Under the pieces are notes generated by a model that saw only the letters and a program-made list of their open reading frames with translations, ran no database searches and had not been told where the DNA came from. A stretch of 64,000 nucleotides of DNA from Methylobacterium hispanicum (lineage in GTDB: Bacteria > Pseudomonadota > Alphaproteobacteria > Rhizobiales > Beijerinckiaceae). Below are positions 47,503 through 55,794 of this stretch, in pieces. How positions within the stretch are numbered: the stretch's first letter is position 1; every line of letters starts with the position of its first letter. The translations under genes were made by a program, and so were the position numbers. The stretch covers positions 1 through 64,000 of the forward strand of contig NZ_BPQO01000020.1 of NCBI RefSeq assembly GCF_022179285.1. The letters are read 5' to 3'.

Positions 47503-49554
47503 CCGCGTGTCGATGACGACCCTGAGACCGGCGGGATCCCAGTCCCTCTCCACCCGCGCTCCGAACTGCCGCGCGAGCATCTTGCCGAGGAGCTGGCTCC
47601 CGAACCCGGACCAAGTCGGTTCCGCGACCGGCGGGCCTCCGCTCTCAGACCACGTCAGACGCACGCGGGGCTCGCCGTCCTCGTCGGCCGTCACCATCCA
47701 GGAGACCGCGATGCAGCCCGACGCAGCCGAAAGGGCGCCGTACTTCACGGCGTTCGTCGTCAGCTCGTGCAGGGCCATGCCGAGCGTCATGCCCAGACCC
47801 GACGGGAGATGGAGCTCGGCGCCGTCGATGCGCACGCGCCCCGCCTCGTCGTAGGCGGCGGTCTCTCCGGCGACGAGCTGGCGCAGGTCGACGTGCTCCC
47901 ATGACTGCTCGCGCAGGAGGGTGTGCGTGCGGGAAAGCGATACGATGCGGTCGGCGAAGGTGTCGCGGAACTCGTCGAGATCCGTCGCCGTGCGCGAGGA
48001 GGCTGCGGCGATCGCCTGCACGGTCGCGAGGGTGTTCTTCACCCGGTGGTGCAGTTCCCGGACCATCATCTCCCGGGCGTCGATGCTGCGCCGGCGCTCC
48101 GTCACGTCGCGGAAGAAGACCGTGCAGCCGGCGGCCGATGGCACGGCCGCGATCTCGTACCACCGGTCGGCCGGTGCATGGGCGATCTCGCCCCGCTGCA
48201 GAGCGCCGTCCTGGAGCGCCTTCGTCAAAAGGACTTCGAGACCCGGCAGTTCGGAGGGAGGCAGCACTTCCCGGACCGGCCGGCCGACGACGTCCGCGTC
48301 CCCCGCGAAGGCCGCTCGTGCGAGGCCGTTGAGGTAGGTGAAGGTGCCCGCACGGTCGATCGCGGCGACGCCCTCGCCGATCGTCTCGAACGTGGACAGT
48401 ACGCGCCGTCCGGCCTCCGCTGCGGCCTCCTCGGCCTCGATGCGCCGCCGGACCTCTTCGCCCGCGTTGTCGAGGGCTCTCGCGACCTCGTCGACTTCGG
48501 CGACGCTCGTGGGAACCTCGGCAGCGACCGTTTCGCCGCGCCCGACCGCTTGGGCGCGGTCCGCGAGGCTGACGAGGGACCGTGCGAGGCGCCGGCTCGC
48601 CACCACGGCGAAGGCCAGGGACAGCAGGATCGCCGCCCCCGCGGCGAGCCCGAAGAACTCGAGCGAGCGCCGCAGCGGCGCCTCGTAGGCGTCCTGGCTC
48701 GTCTCGACCGAGACCGTCCAGCCGCTCCGCTCGGACCGCGCGAAAGCCACGACGCGGGGCGAGCCGGCCTCCTCGCGAACGAACAACCCCTGGCGGAGGC
48801 GCGCGGCACCCTCGGGCAGCGGAGCGACCCGGTCGCCGGACTTGACGTCCGGATCCGTGCCGTAGATCAGGCGCCCGCGTCCGTCGACGACCGACACCGA
48901 CCAGTCGCCCGCCGCCAGGGGCGCGATGCCGGCGCGGATCCGGTCCGTCGGCACTGCGATCCCGAGAAGATAGGCGGCTTGGTCCTTCCGCCGCACCGCC
49001 AGCTCGAGGGCGAACACGGGCGCTCCGGTCGAGCGCTCGTCGAAGAGGTTCGAGACCTGCACCTCGCCGGTCCTCAGGGCCTCCCGGTCGATGTCGAGGA
49101 TCCTCGGCTCCGGTGATGCGGCGCCCGCGGGCAGGAGCGGGTTGATGATCTGACGTCCGTCGACGTCGCGGAGGATCGGTACGACGCCGGTCCGCCTCGA
49201 CACCGCCGCCATCATCTCGCCGAAGGTCGGGACGTCGCCGCGCTGCAGGCTGGCTGCCGTACCCAGCACGTCGAGGGACGAGGTCAGGCCGACGAGTTCC
49301 CGATCGACGGCCGCCGCCACGTCCCGGGCGCGGGCGATCGCGCTCGCCTCGACCTCCTGGCGCTCGCGGGCGGCGTAGCTCCACTGCGCGCCGCCGATGA
49401 TGCCGAGGAGCGGCATCGCTATGCCGAGACACGCGCCGCCGATGTGGAACACCAGCCGGTTGCCGCGCGGCTGAGCGGACTCGTCGGACGCGCGGCGGCG
49501 GGCGTCCGACGAGTCCGGTTCCCTGGAGCCGGCCATCGATATCGCGAAGCTCAT
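47491..49554 (-). CDS. HWE-type sensor histidine kinase: dCache-like sensor, HAMP, PAS, kinase, 687 aa
   Basis: Start MSFAISMAGSREPDSSDARR. A first membrane segment (about 35-55, GACLGIAMPLLGIIGGAQWS), a periplasmic sensor of about 230 residues (double Cache-like), a second segment (about 290-312, FFGLAAGAAILLSLAFAVVA), then HAMP (SRRLARSLVSLADRAQAVGR) and a PAS domain (FETIGEGVAAIDRAGTFTYL). The kinase core has VRELHHRVKNTLATVQAIAA with the phospho-accepting His near residue 498, the H-H-R-V-K-N signature of HisKA_2/HWE kinases, and ATPase boxes ALHELTTNAVKYGAL and GFGSQLLGKM. HWE kinases in alphaproteobacteria often signal to PhyR or other response regulators. No response regulator is adjacent, so it is an orphan kinase. 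Confidence 0.9.
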   Translation of the reverse strand: MSFAISMAGSREPDSSDARRRASDESAQPRGNRLVFHIGGACLGIAMPLLGIIGGAQWSYAARERQEVEASAIARARDVAAAVDRELVGLTSSLDVLGTAASLQRGDVPTFGEMMAAVSRRTGVVPILRDVDGRQIINPLLPAGAASPEPRILDIDREALRTGEVQVSNLFDERSTGAPVFALELAVRRKDQAAYLLGIAVPTDRIRAGIAPLAAGDWSVSVVDGRGRLIYGTDPDVKSGDRVAPLPEGAARLRQGLFVREEAGSPRVVAFARSERSGWTVSVETSQDAYEAPLRRSLEFFGLAAGAAILLSLAFAVVASRRLARSLVSLADRAQAVGRGETVAAEVPTSVAEVDEVARALDNAGEEVRRRIEAEEAAAEAGRRVLSTFETIGEGVAAIDRAGTFTYLNGLARAAFAGDADVVGRPVREVLPPSELPGLEVLLTKALQDGALQRGEIAHAPADRWYEIAAVPSAAGCTVFFRDVTERRRSIDAREMMVRELHHRVKNTLATVQAIAAASSRTATDLDEFRDTFADRIVSLSRTHTLLREQSWEHVDLRQLVAGETAAYDEAGRVRIDGAELHLPSGLGMTLGMALHELTTNAVKYGALSAASGCIAVSWMVTADEDGEPRVRLTWSESGGPPVAEPTWSGFGSQLLGKMLARQFGARVERDWDPAGLRVVIDTRLGA

Positions 49555-49724
49555 TCGGTCACGAAGGAAACGAGCTCCTTCCCTGCATGCCGTCGTACAG
49601 TCCGGCCCATCCGGAGCATCGTTCGTTCCTTCGGCGCGGATCGGGACCTGCGATCCTTCGAGCATTGTCCGATCCAGGCTTGAACGCCAGTCGATTCGAT
49701 GGAATGGGGTCGCGGCATGGTGCG

Positions 49725-50894
49725 TCAGCCAACGATCGCGTGAGGCATGAAGCAGGCGTCGTCGCCGGTCACGGGACCGCGGCTCTCCCGGATCCCGATG
49801 CCCGCGGGCTGACCGTCGGCGATCCAGGAGCCGATCACGGCGTGGCCTGCGGGCGAGCGGAACAGGTCGGCCCGGGCTTGGCGGACGAGCGGCTCGTCGC
49901 CGTGCGGCCCGTCGGTCTTCGCGACGACGTCTCCCTGGCCGACGACCTCGACGTTGGCGCCTTCCCGGCCGAACAGCGGCTTCCGGACGTAGTCGCCTCC
50001 GAGCGAGGCGGCCCCGGGGTCGTCGTCGTGGAAGGCCGGCAGCAGGTTCGGGTGTCCGGGGTGACGCGCCCAGAGCGCCGGCAGCAGCGCCTTGGTGGAC
50101 AGCACGGCCTTCCACTGTGGTTCGATCCAGCGGGTGGGCGCGTGCGGCAGCATCGGTCCGTAGGCGCTGCGCGCCATGAGTTCGATCGGATAGAGCTTCC
50201 AGGCGGTGTCGATCGTCGCGTCGTCGGCGTCGACGAAGCCCTTGCCCGGCTCCCAGCCGACTTGGTCCAGAGGGACCAGGGTGGTCGAGAAGCCGGCCTG
50301 CTTCGCGCAGTCCTCGACGTAGGCCGCGTTCGACATGTCCTCGACGTGACCGCCGACATGGAGGAGATGGAGCCGCGGGCCGTGGCCACGGTCGAGCGCG
50401 GCGCGGAAACCGGCGACGACCTTGTCGTGGAGGGAGTTGAACTGATCGGCGTCTGGCGGCAGGCCGCCGGCGGCGATCATGTCCTCCAGCCAACCCCACT
50501 GCCAGACCGCGGCCTCGTAGAGGCTCGTCGGCGTGTCGACCTGCGCCTCCAGGAGCTTGGCGGGACCCGCGCCGTCGTAGGCGAGATCGTAGCGGCCGTA
50601 GACGGACGGCGCACGGCTGCGCCAACTCTCCGCGATCCAGTCCCATAGTTCCCGGGGGTAGCCGAGCCGGGCCAGGTAGAGCTCGTCGCCGACGAGGTCA
50701 GGGACGATGTCGAGCACCATGGCGTCGATCTCGGCCGTGGGAACCTCGATCCCGTCCTCGATCTGCCGGAGCGTGAATTCGAAGCGGGCATCCTCCCTCC
50801 AGTAGGGAGCGCCGGCCGGCGTGTGGAAGACGAACCCCTCGCGGCGCGCCTTGGCACGCCAGTCCGGACGTTCGGGCGAAGGCAGCCGGCGCAT
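49725..50894 (-). CDS. YgiC-type glutathionylspermidine synthase-like ATP-grasp protein, 389 aa
   Basis: Begins MRRLPSPERPDWRAKARREG. It matches the glutathionylspermidine synthase preATP-grasp family: GFVFHTPAGAPYWREDARFE, then YGRYDLAYDGAGPAKLLEAQ, DTPTSLYEAAVWQWGWLED and, in the ATP-grasp core, YVRKPLFGREGANVEVVG and GSWIADGQPAGIGIRES. About 389 residues, so it lacks the amidase domain of classical Gsp synthetase and equals YgiC/YjfC. YgiC-type enzymes sit in operons with DUF350 (YjfL) and YgiB-like lipoproteins, exactly as here; their product is unknown. Translation is coupled to 50896-51240 (1 bp gap). Confidence 0.9.
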   Translation of the reverse strand: MRRLPSPERPDWRAKARREGFVFHTPAGAPYWREDARFEFTLRQIEDGIEVPTAEIDAMVLDIVPDLVGDELYLARLGYPRELWDWIAESWRSRAPSVYGRYDLAYDGAGPAKLLEAQVDTPTSLYEAAVWQWGWLEDMIAAGGLPPDADQFNSLHDKVVAGFRAALDRGHGPRLHLLHVGGHVEDMSNAAYVEDCAKQAGFSTTLVPLDQVGWEPGKGFVDADDATIDTAWKLYPIELMARSAYGPMLPHAPTRWIEPQWKAVLSTKALLPALWARHPGHPNLLPAFHDDDPGAASLGGDYVRKPLFGREGANVEVVGQGDVVAKTDGPHGDEPLVRQARADLFRSPAGHAVIGSWIADGQPAGIGIRESRGPVTGDDACFMPHAIVG

Positions 50895-50895
50895 C

Positions 50896-51240
50896 TCAGC
50901 GGTCCGCGGTCCCGACGACGGCGTTCCTGCGGCATTGTTCGGGATCGAGCCACGACCCGCATGTCGGGAAGTCCAAACGCATCGTCACGACGTGGTCCGC
51001 GGACGGCGGCGACGGGCGCGGGGGCGACCCGGACAGCCCCATGACGGTCCCTACCACGCCCGCGATCAGAAACGGAGCCAGCAGCGTGCACTGGGCGAAC
51101 GAGGTCGCCCGGTCCCAAGCCGTCGGCCGCATCGGCGGGGATGCGTAGAGCCTTTCGCGCCCGAGACGGTCGCCGCGCTTCCAGGCGTCGTCGATCCGTC
51201 TCTCGTACTCGGTCCAGGCGGGATCGGACAGGAAGCCCAT
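50896..51240 (-). CDS. Single-TM protein in the YgiC operon, 114 aa
   Basis: Start placed at ATG 51240 (MGFLSDPAWTEYERRIDDAW); the upstream frame is Arg/Pro-rich and looks non-coding. One membrane segment at about 50-72 (ATSFAQCTLLAPFLIAGVVG) and a short Pro/Ser-rich C-terminal tail with Cys (FPTCGSWLDPEQC). It sits between the ygiB-like and ygiC-like genes, where other genomes sometimes have a further membrane protein. Family not recognised. Confidence 0.6.
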   Translation of the reverse strand: MGFLSDPAWTEYERRIDDAWKRGDRLGRERLYASPPMRPTAWDRATSFAQCTLLAPFLIAGVVGTVMGLSGSPPRPSPPSADHVVTMRLDFPTCGSWLDPEQCRRNAVVGTADR

Positions 51241-51320
51241 GGGTCGCTCGCTGTTGCCGGCGCATGCGGCACCGGTATGTGGCGGCTCGCGTCGTCGCGG
51301 GCCGGAATGGGGCTCGGGCA

Positions 51321-51351
51321 CGCGGCGTCAGCCGCCGGGGCTGACGCCGCG
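51321..51351 (-). terminator. 13-bp-stem hairpin overlapping the ygiB-like stop codon
   Basis: CGCGGCGTCAGCC pairs perfectly with GGCTGACGCCGCG around a 5-nt loop, spanning the end of the ygiB-like gene. In an operon such a structure can reduce read-through to the genes downstream or stabilise the upstream message. Confidence 0.55.
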
Positions 51352-51861
51352 GACTCCGCTCCCGGAGACGAAGCCGCCGCGGGACGGGGCGAAGATCGAG
51401 AAGGCGCGCGGGGCGGGCGCGTGCGACGAAACCGCCTCACGCGGGATCGCCGTGGTCGACTTCAGCGCCGAGGAGATCGATTCCGCCGGTCGGGCCCAGC
51501 CGCGGGAGCGGAGTGCCGTGGCCGGGGACGCGGTGCCCCGGCGGTCGACGAAGATCCAGGCATGGCTGCCTCCGCCCGAACCGCTCACCGTGCCGGTCGC
51601 CCGGTCGACGTGGCGCTCGCAGGATTCCGGGTAGCTGTCGTTGCGCGCGAAGGCGAGACACTGGTCGGCGTCGGGCTGGAGGCCGCCCCCGGTGAGGAAA
51701 GCCGCCTCGTTCCGCTCCAGGACGTGCTCGCAGACCGAGGGTACGCGGCCTCCGGCAGCGGCTGCGGCCGCCCAGCATTCCTGCACGGTCGGAGGACCGT
51801 CGCAGGAGGCGAGGACGGTCGCCGCGAAGGAGACCAGGGTGATGGTGCGTGCCCGCTTCAT
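51328..51861 (-). CDS. YgiB-like (DUF1190) lipoprotein, 177 aa
   Basis: Begins MKRARTITLVSFAATVLASC; VLAS-C is a lipobox, so it is a lipoprotein. The mature region contains repeated Cys (TVQECWAAAAAAGG, SVCEHVL, DQCLAFARNDSYPESCERH) and ends with a Gly/Ser-rich tail (RGGFVSGSGVRGVSPGG), typical of DUF1190 proteins, which end in GGFG...SSGG. Its place between DUF350 and YgiC-like genes supports the call. Role: envelope-associated, unknown. Confidence 0.8.
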   Translation of the reverse strand: MKRARTITLVSFAATVLASCDGPPTVQECWAAAAAAGGRVPSVCEHVLERNEAAFLTGGGLQPDADQCLAFARNDSYPESCERHVDRATGTVSGSGGGSHAWIFVDRRGTASPATALRSRGWARPAESISSALKSTTAIPREAVSSHAPAPRAFSIFAPSRGGFVSGSGVRGVSPGG

Positions 51862-51871
51862 GCCCAGGGCC

Positions 51872-52324
51872 TCAGGTCTTCATGCACACCGCCTGAAGCA
51901 GGCCGGCCGTGAGCGATACCCCCGCCACCCACAGGCCGGCGGAGACCTCTCCGCGGTCGATGCGCAGGCTCAGATCCTTCACGACGAGCCGGGCCGCGAA
52001 ATAGGCGCCGAGCTGGACGAGCAGCGCCACCACCGCCCACATCACGGTCTCGAGCAGGAACCCCGTCATCGAGACGACGGACGTCAAAGGAACGGCTAGG
52101 CCGAGCATCGCTCCCACCGTGGACAACGCGGCGGAGAGGTTGCCCTCGCGGATCAGGCGCATCTCGTCGTGGGCGGTCGCCTTCATGTAGACCGCGAGGT
52201 GCAGCGCGACGAACGCGACCATCAGGACGAGGTAGAGGACGAACGGTCCGATGCCCCTTGCCGAGAGGGCGAGCGCGCTCCCGCTCGCCTGAACGATTCC
52301 GAGAAACGTGACCGTCTCCGTCAT
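51872..52324 (-). CDS. DUF350 (YjfL-type) inner-membrane protein, 150 aa
   Basis: ATG at 52324; begins MTETVTFLGIVQASGSALAL. Four membrane segments are seen at about 28-48 (FVLYLVLMVAFVALHLAVYM), 63-85, 90-112 and 130-148. AALSTVGAMLGLAVPLTSVV corresponds to the conserved DUF350 core (A...G..LGLA.PL). It is the first gene of the YjfL-YgiB-YgiC-like operon. Two copies of GAAGGAACG lie 24 and 69 nt upstream, both in the gene's direction. Confidence 0.88.
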   Translation of the reverse strand: MTETVTFLGIVQASGSALALSARGIGPFVLYLVLMVAFVALHLAVYMKATAHDEMRLIREGNLSAALSTVGAMLGLAVPLTSVVSMTGFLLETVMWAVVALLVQLGAYFAARLVVKDLSLRIDRGEVSAGLWVAGVSLTAGLLQAVCMKT

Positions 52325-52348
52325 GTGGGCTGGTTCCTTGGCGGGTGC

Positions 52349-52402
52349 CGTTCCTTCGCATTGTCTCGCCGCGAAAGGCGCACCCGTCAACCTCGTTCCT
52401 TC
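52349..52402 (-). repeat. Pair of GAAGGAACG words upstream of the DUF350 gene
   Basis: GAAGGAACG on the minus strand at 52349-52357 and 52394-52402. Other exact copies of this 9-mer in intergenic DNA are at 4071, 5100, 6643, 13774, 17126, 17209, 19090, 26979, 49624, 55678 and 59469 (left coordinate, either strand); three more occur inside genes. Function unknown. Confidence 0.7.
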
Positions 52403-52537
52403 CATGGCCGACGTGGCGAATCCTTCGTGCGCCGCCAATCGACGGAACGGTAAAATTGCTCGGATCGCGGGAACATGGATTTCAGATCCCGGAGGCTATG
52501 ACTCCGCACGAGGTCCGCGGCGGCACCGGGAGACGAC

Positions 52538-55500
52538 ATGATCGACGACGTAAGGGACGAGGATGCCGGACGGATCGGTTCCGCAGCGGCGGGCGCGCTC
52601 GTCTCCGCGGTTCCGTCGACGCATTCCGTCGCTCCTACGGCGTCCGCTTCGGCAGCCGGCTCCATGTTCCGGAACCAGTGGTACCTTCAGAACACCGGAC
52701 AGGCCGGCGGCCGCCCCGGCCTCGATCTCAACGTCGCGTCGGTATGGCCTGAATATACCGGCGCGGGCGTCCGCTTCGGCGTCTTCGACGACGGGATCGA
52801 CGCGTCCAGCCGCGAGTTCGCCGGCCGCTACGACGGATCGCGCCAGCTCAGGTCCACAAATCCGGCCGACAACTCCGTCTCGGGCGGGGTCCATGGCACC
52901 TCCGCCGCCGGCATCATCGCCGCGGCCAACGACGGCATCGGGACCGTCGGCATCGCCTACGACGCCCAGATCACCGGCGTCGACGTGATGGCGGGCGGCG
53001 GAGCCCTGTTCGACGCGATGCGGATCCAGTCGCGGTTCGACGTCGTCAACCATTCCTGGGGCTTCACCAGCGCGTTCGCCGACAACCCGTCGAACGCCAG
53101 CTGGCAGGCGTACTTCTTCGCGGGGATCCGGGACGGTGCCGACAACGGCCGGGGCGGTCTGGGCACGCTCTCGTTCGTGGCGGCTGGCAACGGCCGCGCC
53201 AGCGGCGACAGCGCCGAGGTGCACGGCTTCACGGTCGACCGGCACGTGACGACGGTCGGGGCCGTGACGGACCAGGGCTTCGTCGCCTTCTACTCCACGC
53301 CCGGGGCGAACCTCCTGGTCTCCGGTCTCTCGAACGGCGGGGCCGCCGGGATCGCGACGACGGACCGGACGGGCGCGGGCGGCTACTCGCAGGGCGACTA
53401 CACGACCGGTTTCGGCGGCACTTCCGCCGCGACCCCGCAGGCCAGCGGCGTCGGGGCCCTGATGCTGGACGCGAACCCGGACATCGGCTGGCGCGACGCG
53501 CAGAACATCATGGCCTACTCCGCCCGGCACGTCGGTTCCGCCGTGGGCGCCCCGACGCAGTACGCGGAGCGCGACGCCTGGGCCTTCAACGGCGCCGGCA
53601 ACTGGAACGGCGGCGGCCTGCACTTCTCCAACGACTACGGCAACGGCCTGCTCGACGCGCGTGCGGCCGTCAGGCTGGCCGAGACGTGGCTCGTGGGGCG
53701 GACGGCGCAGACGAGCGCCAACGAGGTCTCGGTCCGGGGTGCTCTTGCGAACGGCGACTACGCGATCGTGGACGGCGGGTCGAGCGAGTACCGCTTTACG
53801 CTCGGCTCCGGCGTCGACGTCGAGCACATGGTGCTGGACCTCGTCGGCCTTCGTCACGGCGACGCGGGGCAGCTCACGATCGAGCTGGTCTCGCCCGCCG
53901 GCACCGTCTCGCAACTGCTGCGCAACAATGCGCCGGGCTCCGCCATCACCGGCGGGTGGCAGCTCATGTCGAACGAGTTCCGGGGCGAGGAAAGCGCGGG
54001 CGCCTGGACCGTCCGCATCGCGGACTCGACCGCCGGCACGCGCGGCACCTTCACCGGCGCGAGCCTGACGGCCTTCGGCGCCCGGCAGACCGCGGACGAC
54101 CTCTACGTCTTCACCGACGAGTTCGGTCTCTACGGGGCGGGCGCCCGCGCGACCATGCGCGACGCGGACGGCGGCATCGACACGCTCAACGCCTCCCCCG
54201 TCACGAAGAACATCGTCTTCGATCTCTCGTCCGGCGGCACCATCGCGGGCCGCGCGGTCTCGGTCGCGGCCGGAACGGACCTCGAGAACTTCGTGGCCGG
54301 CGACGGCGACGACCGCATCACGGGCAACGCAGCGGACAACCACCTGCTCGGCGGCAGGGGAGACGACGTCCTCGACGGCCGCTCCGGCCGCAACTGGCTG
54401 GAGGGCGGCGCTGGGAACGATCTGTTCGTCGCGAGCGGCATCGACCGGATGGACGGCGGCGACGGCTTCGATACGGCTACGTGGCGGAACGCCGCCTCGC
54501 GCATGGTCCTCGACATGACGGACCAAGCCCGCAACGCGGGATCCGCCGCGGGCGACAGGCTGACCGGCATCGAAAAGATCGTCGGCAGCGCCCACGGGGA
54601 CGAGATCCATGCGGGCGGAGGCGTGTCCCAGGTCGAAGGCGGCGGGGGCAACGACGCGCTCTTCGGCGAGGGCGTGGTCGGCGCGGTCCTGTCGGGCGGC
54701 GCAGGCGACGATCGGCTCATCGGCGGAGCGGGCGGCCAAGCGCAGGACGGCGGCGTCGGATTCGACGTGGTCTCCTACGAGACGGCGTCCGCGGGCGTCA
54801 CCGTCGATTTCGGCGTCGTCGGCCGGAATCTCGGAGACGCGGCGGGCGACACCTTCACGGGCATCGAAGCCGTGCAGGGCGGCCGCTTCGACGACGTCAT
54901 ACGGCTAGCCGGAGCCGTGCGCACGGCCGATGCGGGCGCCGGCAACGACGTCGTGCAGGGCTCGGCCCAGGCCGACGACATCCAGGGCGGCGCGGGAGCC
55001 GACTGGGCCGAGGGCGGCGGCGGCGCCGACAAGCTCGACGGCGGCGCCGGGATCGACTGGCTTTCCTACCTCGGTTCGGGCGCGGGCGTGCGCGTCGATC
55101 TCGTGGCGGGCGTCTGCGGCGGCGGCGATGCCGAAGGCGACCGGGTCTCGAACTTCGAGAACGTGGCGGGTTCGCGCCACGCGGACGTGCTCGTCGGCAG
55201 CGGGGCGGCCAACACGCTCGAAGGCAACGGCGGCGACGACGTCGTCCGCGGCGGCGGGGGCGCCGACATCCTGCGCGGCGGCGACGGCAACGACCGGCTC
55301 TCCGGCGACGAGGGCGGCGACATGCTCGTGGGCGGCGCCGGCACGAACCGTCTGAACGGCGGCGCGGGAGCCGACCTGTTCCAGGTTTCCCGCATCGGCA
55401 TGCAGATCGTCGAGGATTTCACCCGCGGGCAGGACCGGATCTACCTGCAGGCGTCGGAGTTCGGCTCCATGCTGGCCGACAAGCGGCTCGGCGCCGACGA

Positions 55501-55675
55501 CTTCGCCTCCGGGGCCCAGGTCGATTTCAGGGGGCGGCACGCAGGCTTCTACTTCGAGAAGACCACGTCCACGCTCTACTTCGATGCGGACGGACAGGGC
55601 GGACAGGCCGCGGAGGCGATCGCCCGGATCGCGAACGGACAGCAGTTGCAGAACTCGGACTTCGTCGTCGCCTGA
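52538..55675 (+). CDS. Subtilisin/kexin-like serine protease with P-domain and RTX repeats, 1045 aa
   Basis: GGGAG 5 nt before the ATG; no N-terminal signal peptide, as expected for a type I secreted protein. The S8 catalytic triad is complete: D84 in FGVFDDGID, H119 in GGVHGTSAAGIIAA and S296 in GFGGTSAATPQASGV, with the oxyanion Asn in FVAAGNGR. Residues about 400-515 form a proprotein convertase P-domain (MVLDLVGLRHGDAGQLTIEL, ... GAWTVRIADSTAGTRGTF). From about 560 to 1000 there are many GGxGxD-type nonapeptide repeats (GDGDDRITGNAADNHLLGGR) that bind calcium outside the cell. The C-terminal portion carries the secretion signal. Followed by its export ATPase and adaptor. Confidence 0.93.
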   Translation: MIDDVRDEDAGRIGSAAAGALVSAVPSTHSVAPTASASAAGSMFRNQWYLQNTGQAGGRPGLDLNVASVWPEYTGAGVRFGVFDDGIDASSREFAGRYDGSRQLRSTNPADNSVSGGVHGTSAAGIIAAANDGIGTVGIAYDAQITGVDVMAGGGALFDAMRIQSRFDVVNHSWGFTSAFADNPSNASWQAYFFAGIRDGADNGRGGLGTLSFVAAGNGRASGDSAEVHGFTVDRHVTTVGAVTDQGFVAFYSTPGANLLVSGLSNGGAAGIATTDRTGAGGYSQGDYTTGFGGTSAATPQASGVGALMLDANPDIGWRDAQNIMAYSARHVGSAVGAPTQYAERDAWAFNGAGNWNGGGLHFSNDYGNGLLDARAAVRLAETWLVGRTAQTSANEVSVRGALANGDYAIVDGGSSEYRFTLGSGVDVEHMVLDLVGLRHGDAGQLTIELVSPAGTVSQLLRNNAPGSAITGGWQLMSNEFRGEESAGAWTVRIADSTAGTRGTFTGASLTAFGARQTADDLYVFTDEFGLYGAGARATMRDADGGIDTLNASPVTKNIVFDLSSGGTIAGRAVSVAAGTDLENFVAGDGDDRITGNAADNHLLGGRGDDVLDGRSGRNWLEGGAGNDLFVASGIDRMDGGDGFDTATWRNAASRMVLDMTDQARNAGSAAGDRLTGIEKIVGSAHGDEIHAGGGVSQVEGGGGNDALFGEGVVGAVLSGGAGDDRLIGGAGGQAQDGGVGFDVVSYETASAGVTVDFGVVGRNLGDAAGDTFTGIEAVQGGRFDDVIRLAGAVRTADAGAGNDVVQGSAQADDIQGGAGADWAEGGGGADKLDGGAGIDWLSYLGSGAGVRVDLVAGVCGGGDAEGDRVSNFENVAGSRHADVLVGSGAANTLEGNGGDDVVRGGGGADILRGGDGNDRLSGDEGGDMLVGGAGTNRLNGGAGADLFQVSRIGMQIVEDFTRGQDRIYLQASEFGSMLADKRLGADDFASGAQVDFRGRHAGFYFEKTTSTLYFDADGQGGQAAEAIARIANGQQLQNSDFVVA

Positions 55676-55794
55676 CCGAAGGAACGAGGGATTGGTCCGC
55701 CGCTCCTTCGATCCTTAGAATTCTCCCGGTCGCGGAAACCTCAAGTAAGAAGTTGCGGGCGCATCCTGAGGCGATTCCAGGAGACACCCGCCCG

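Noticed and set aside
53686..55790. A plus-strand frame inside the RTX protease gene continuing into the ABC transporter
   Set aside because: The first 700 codons are Arg/Gly-rich shadow of the RTX repeats; the true transporter starts at ATG 55795.
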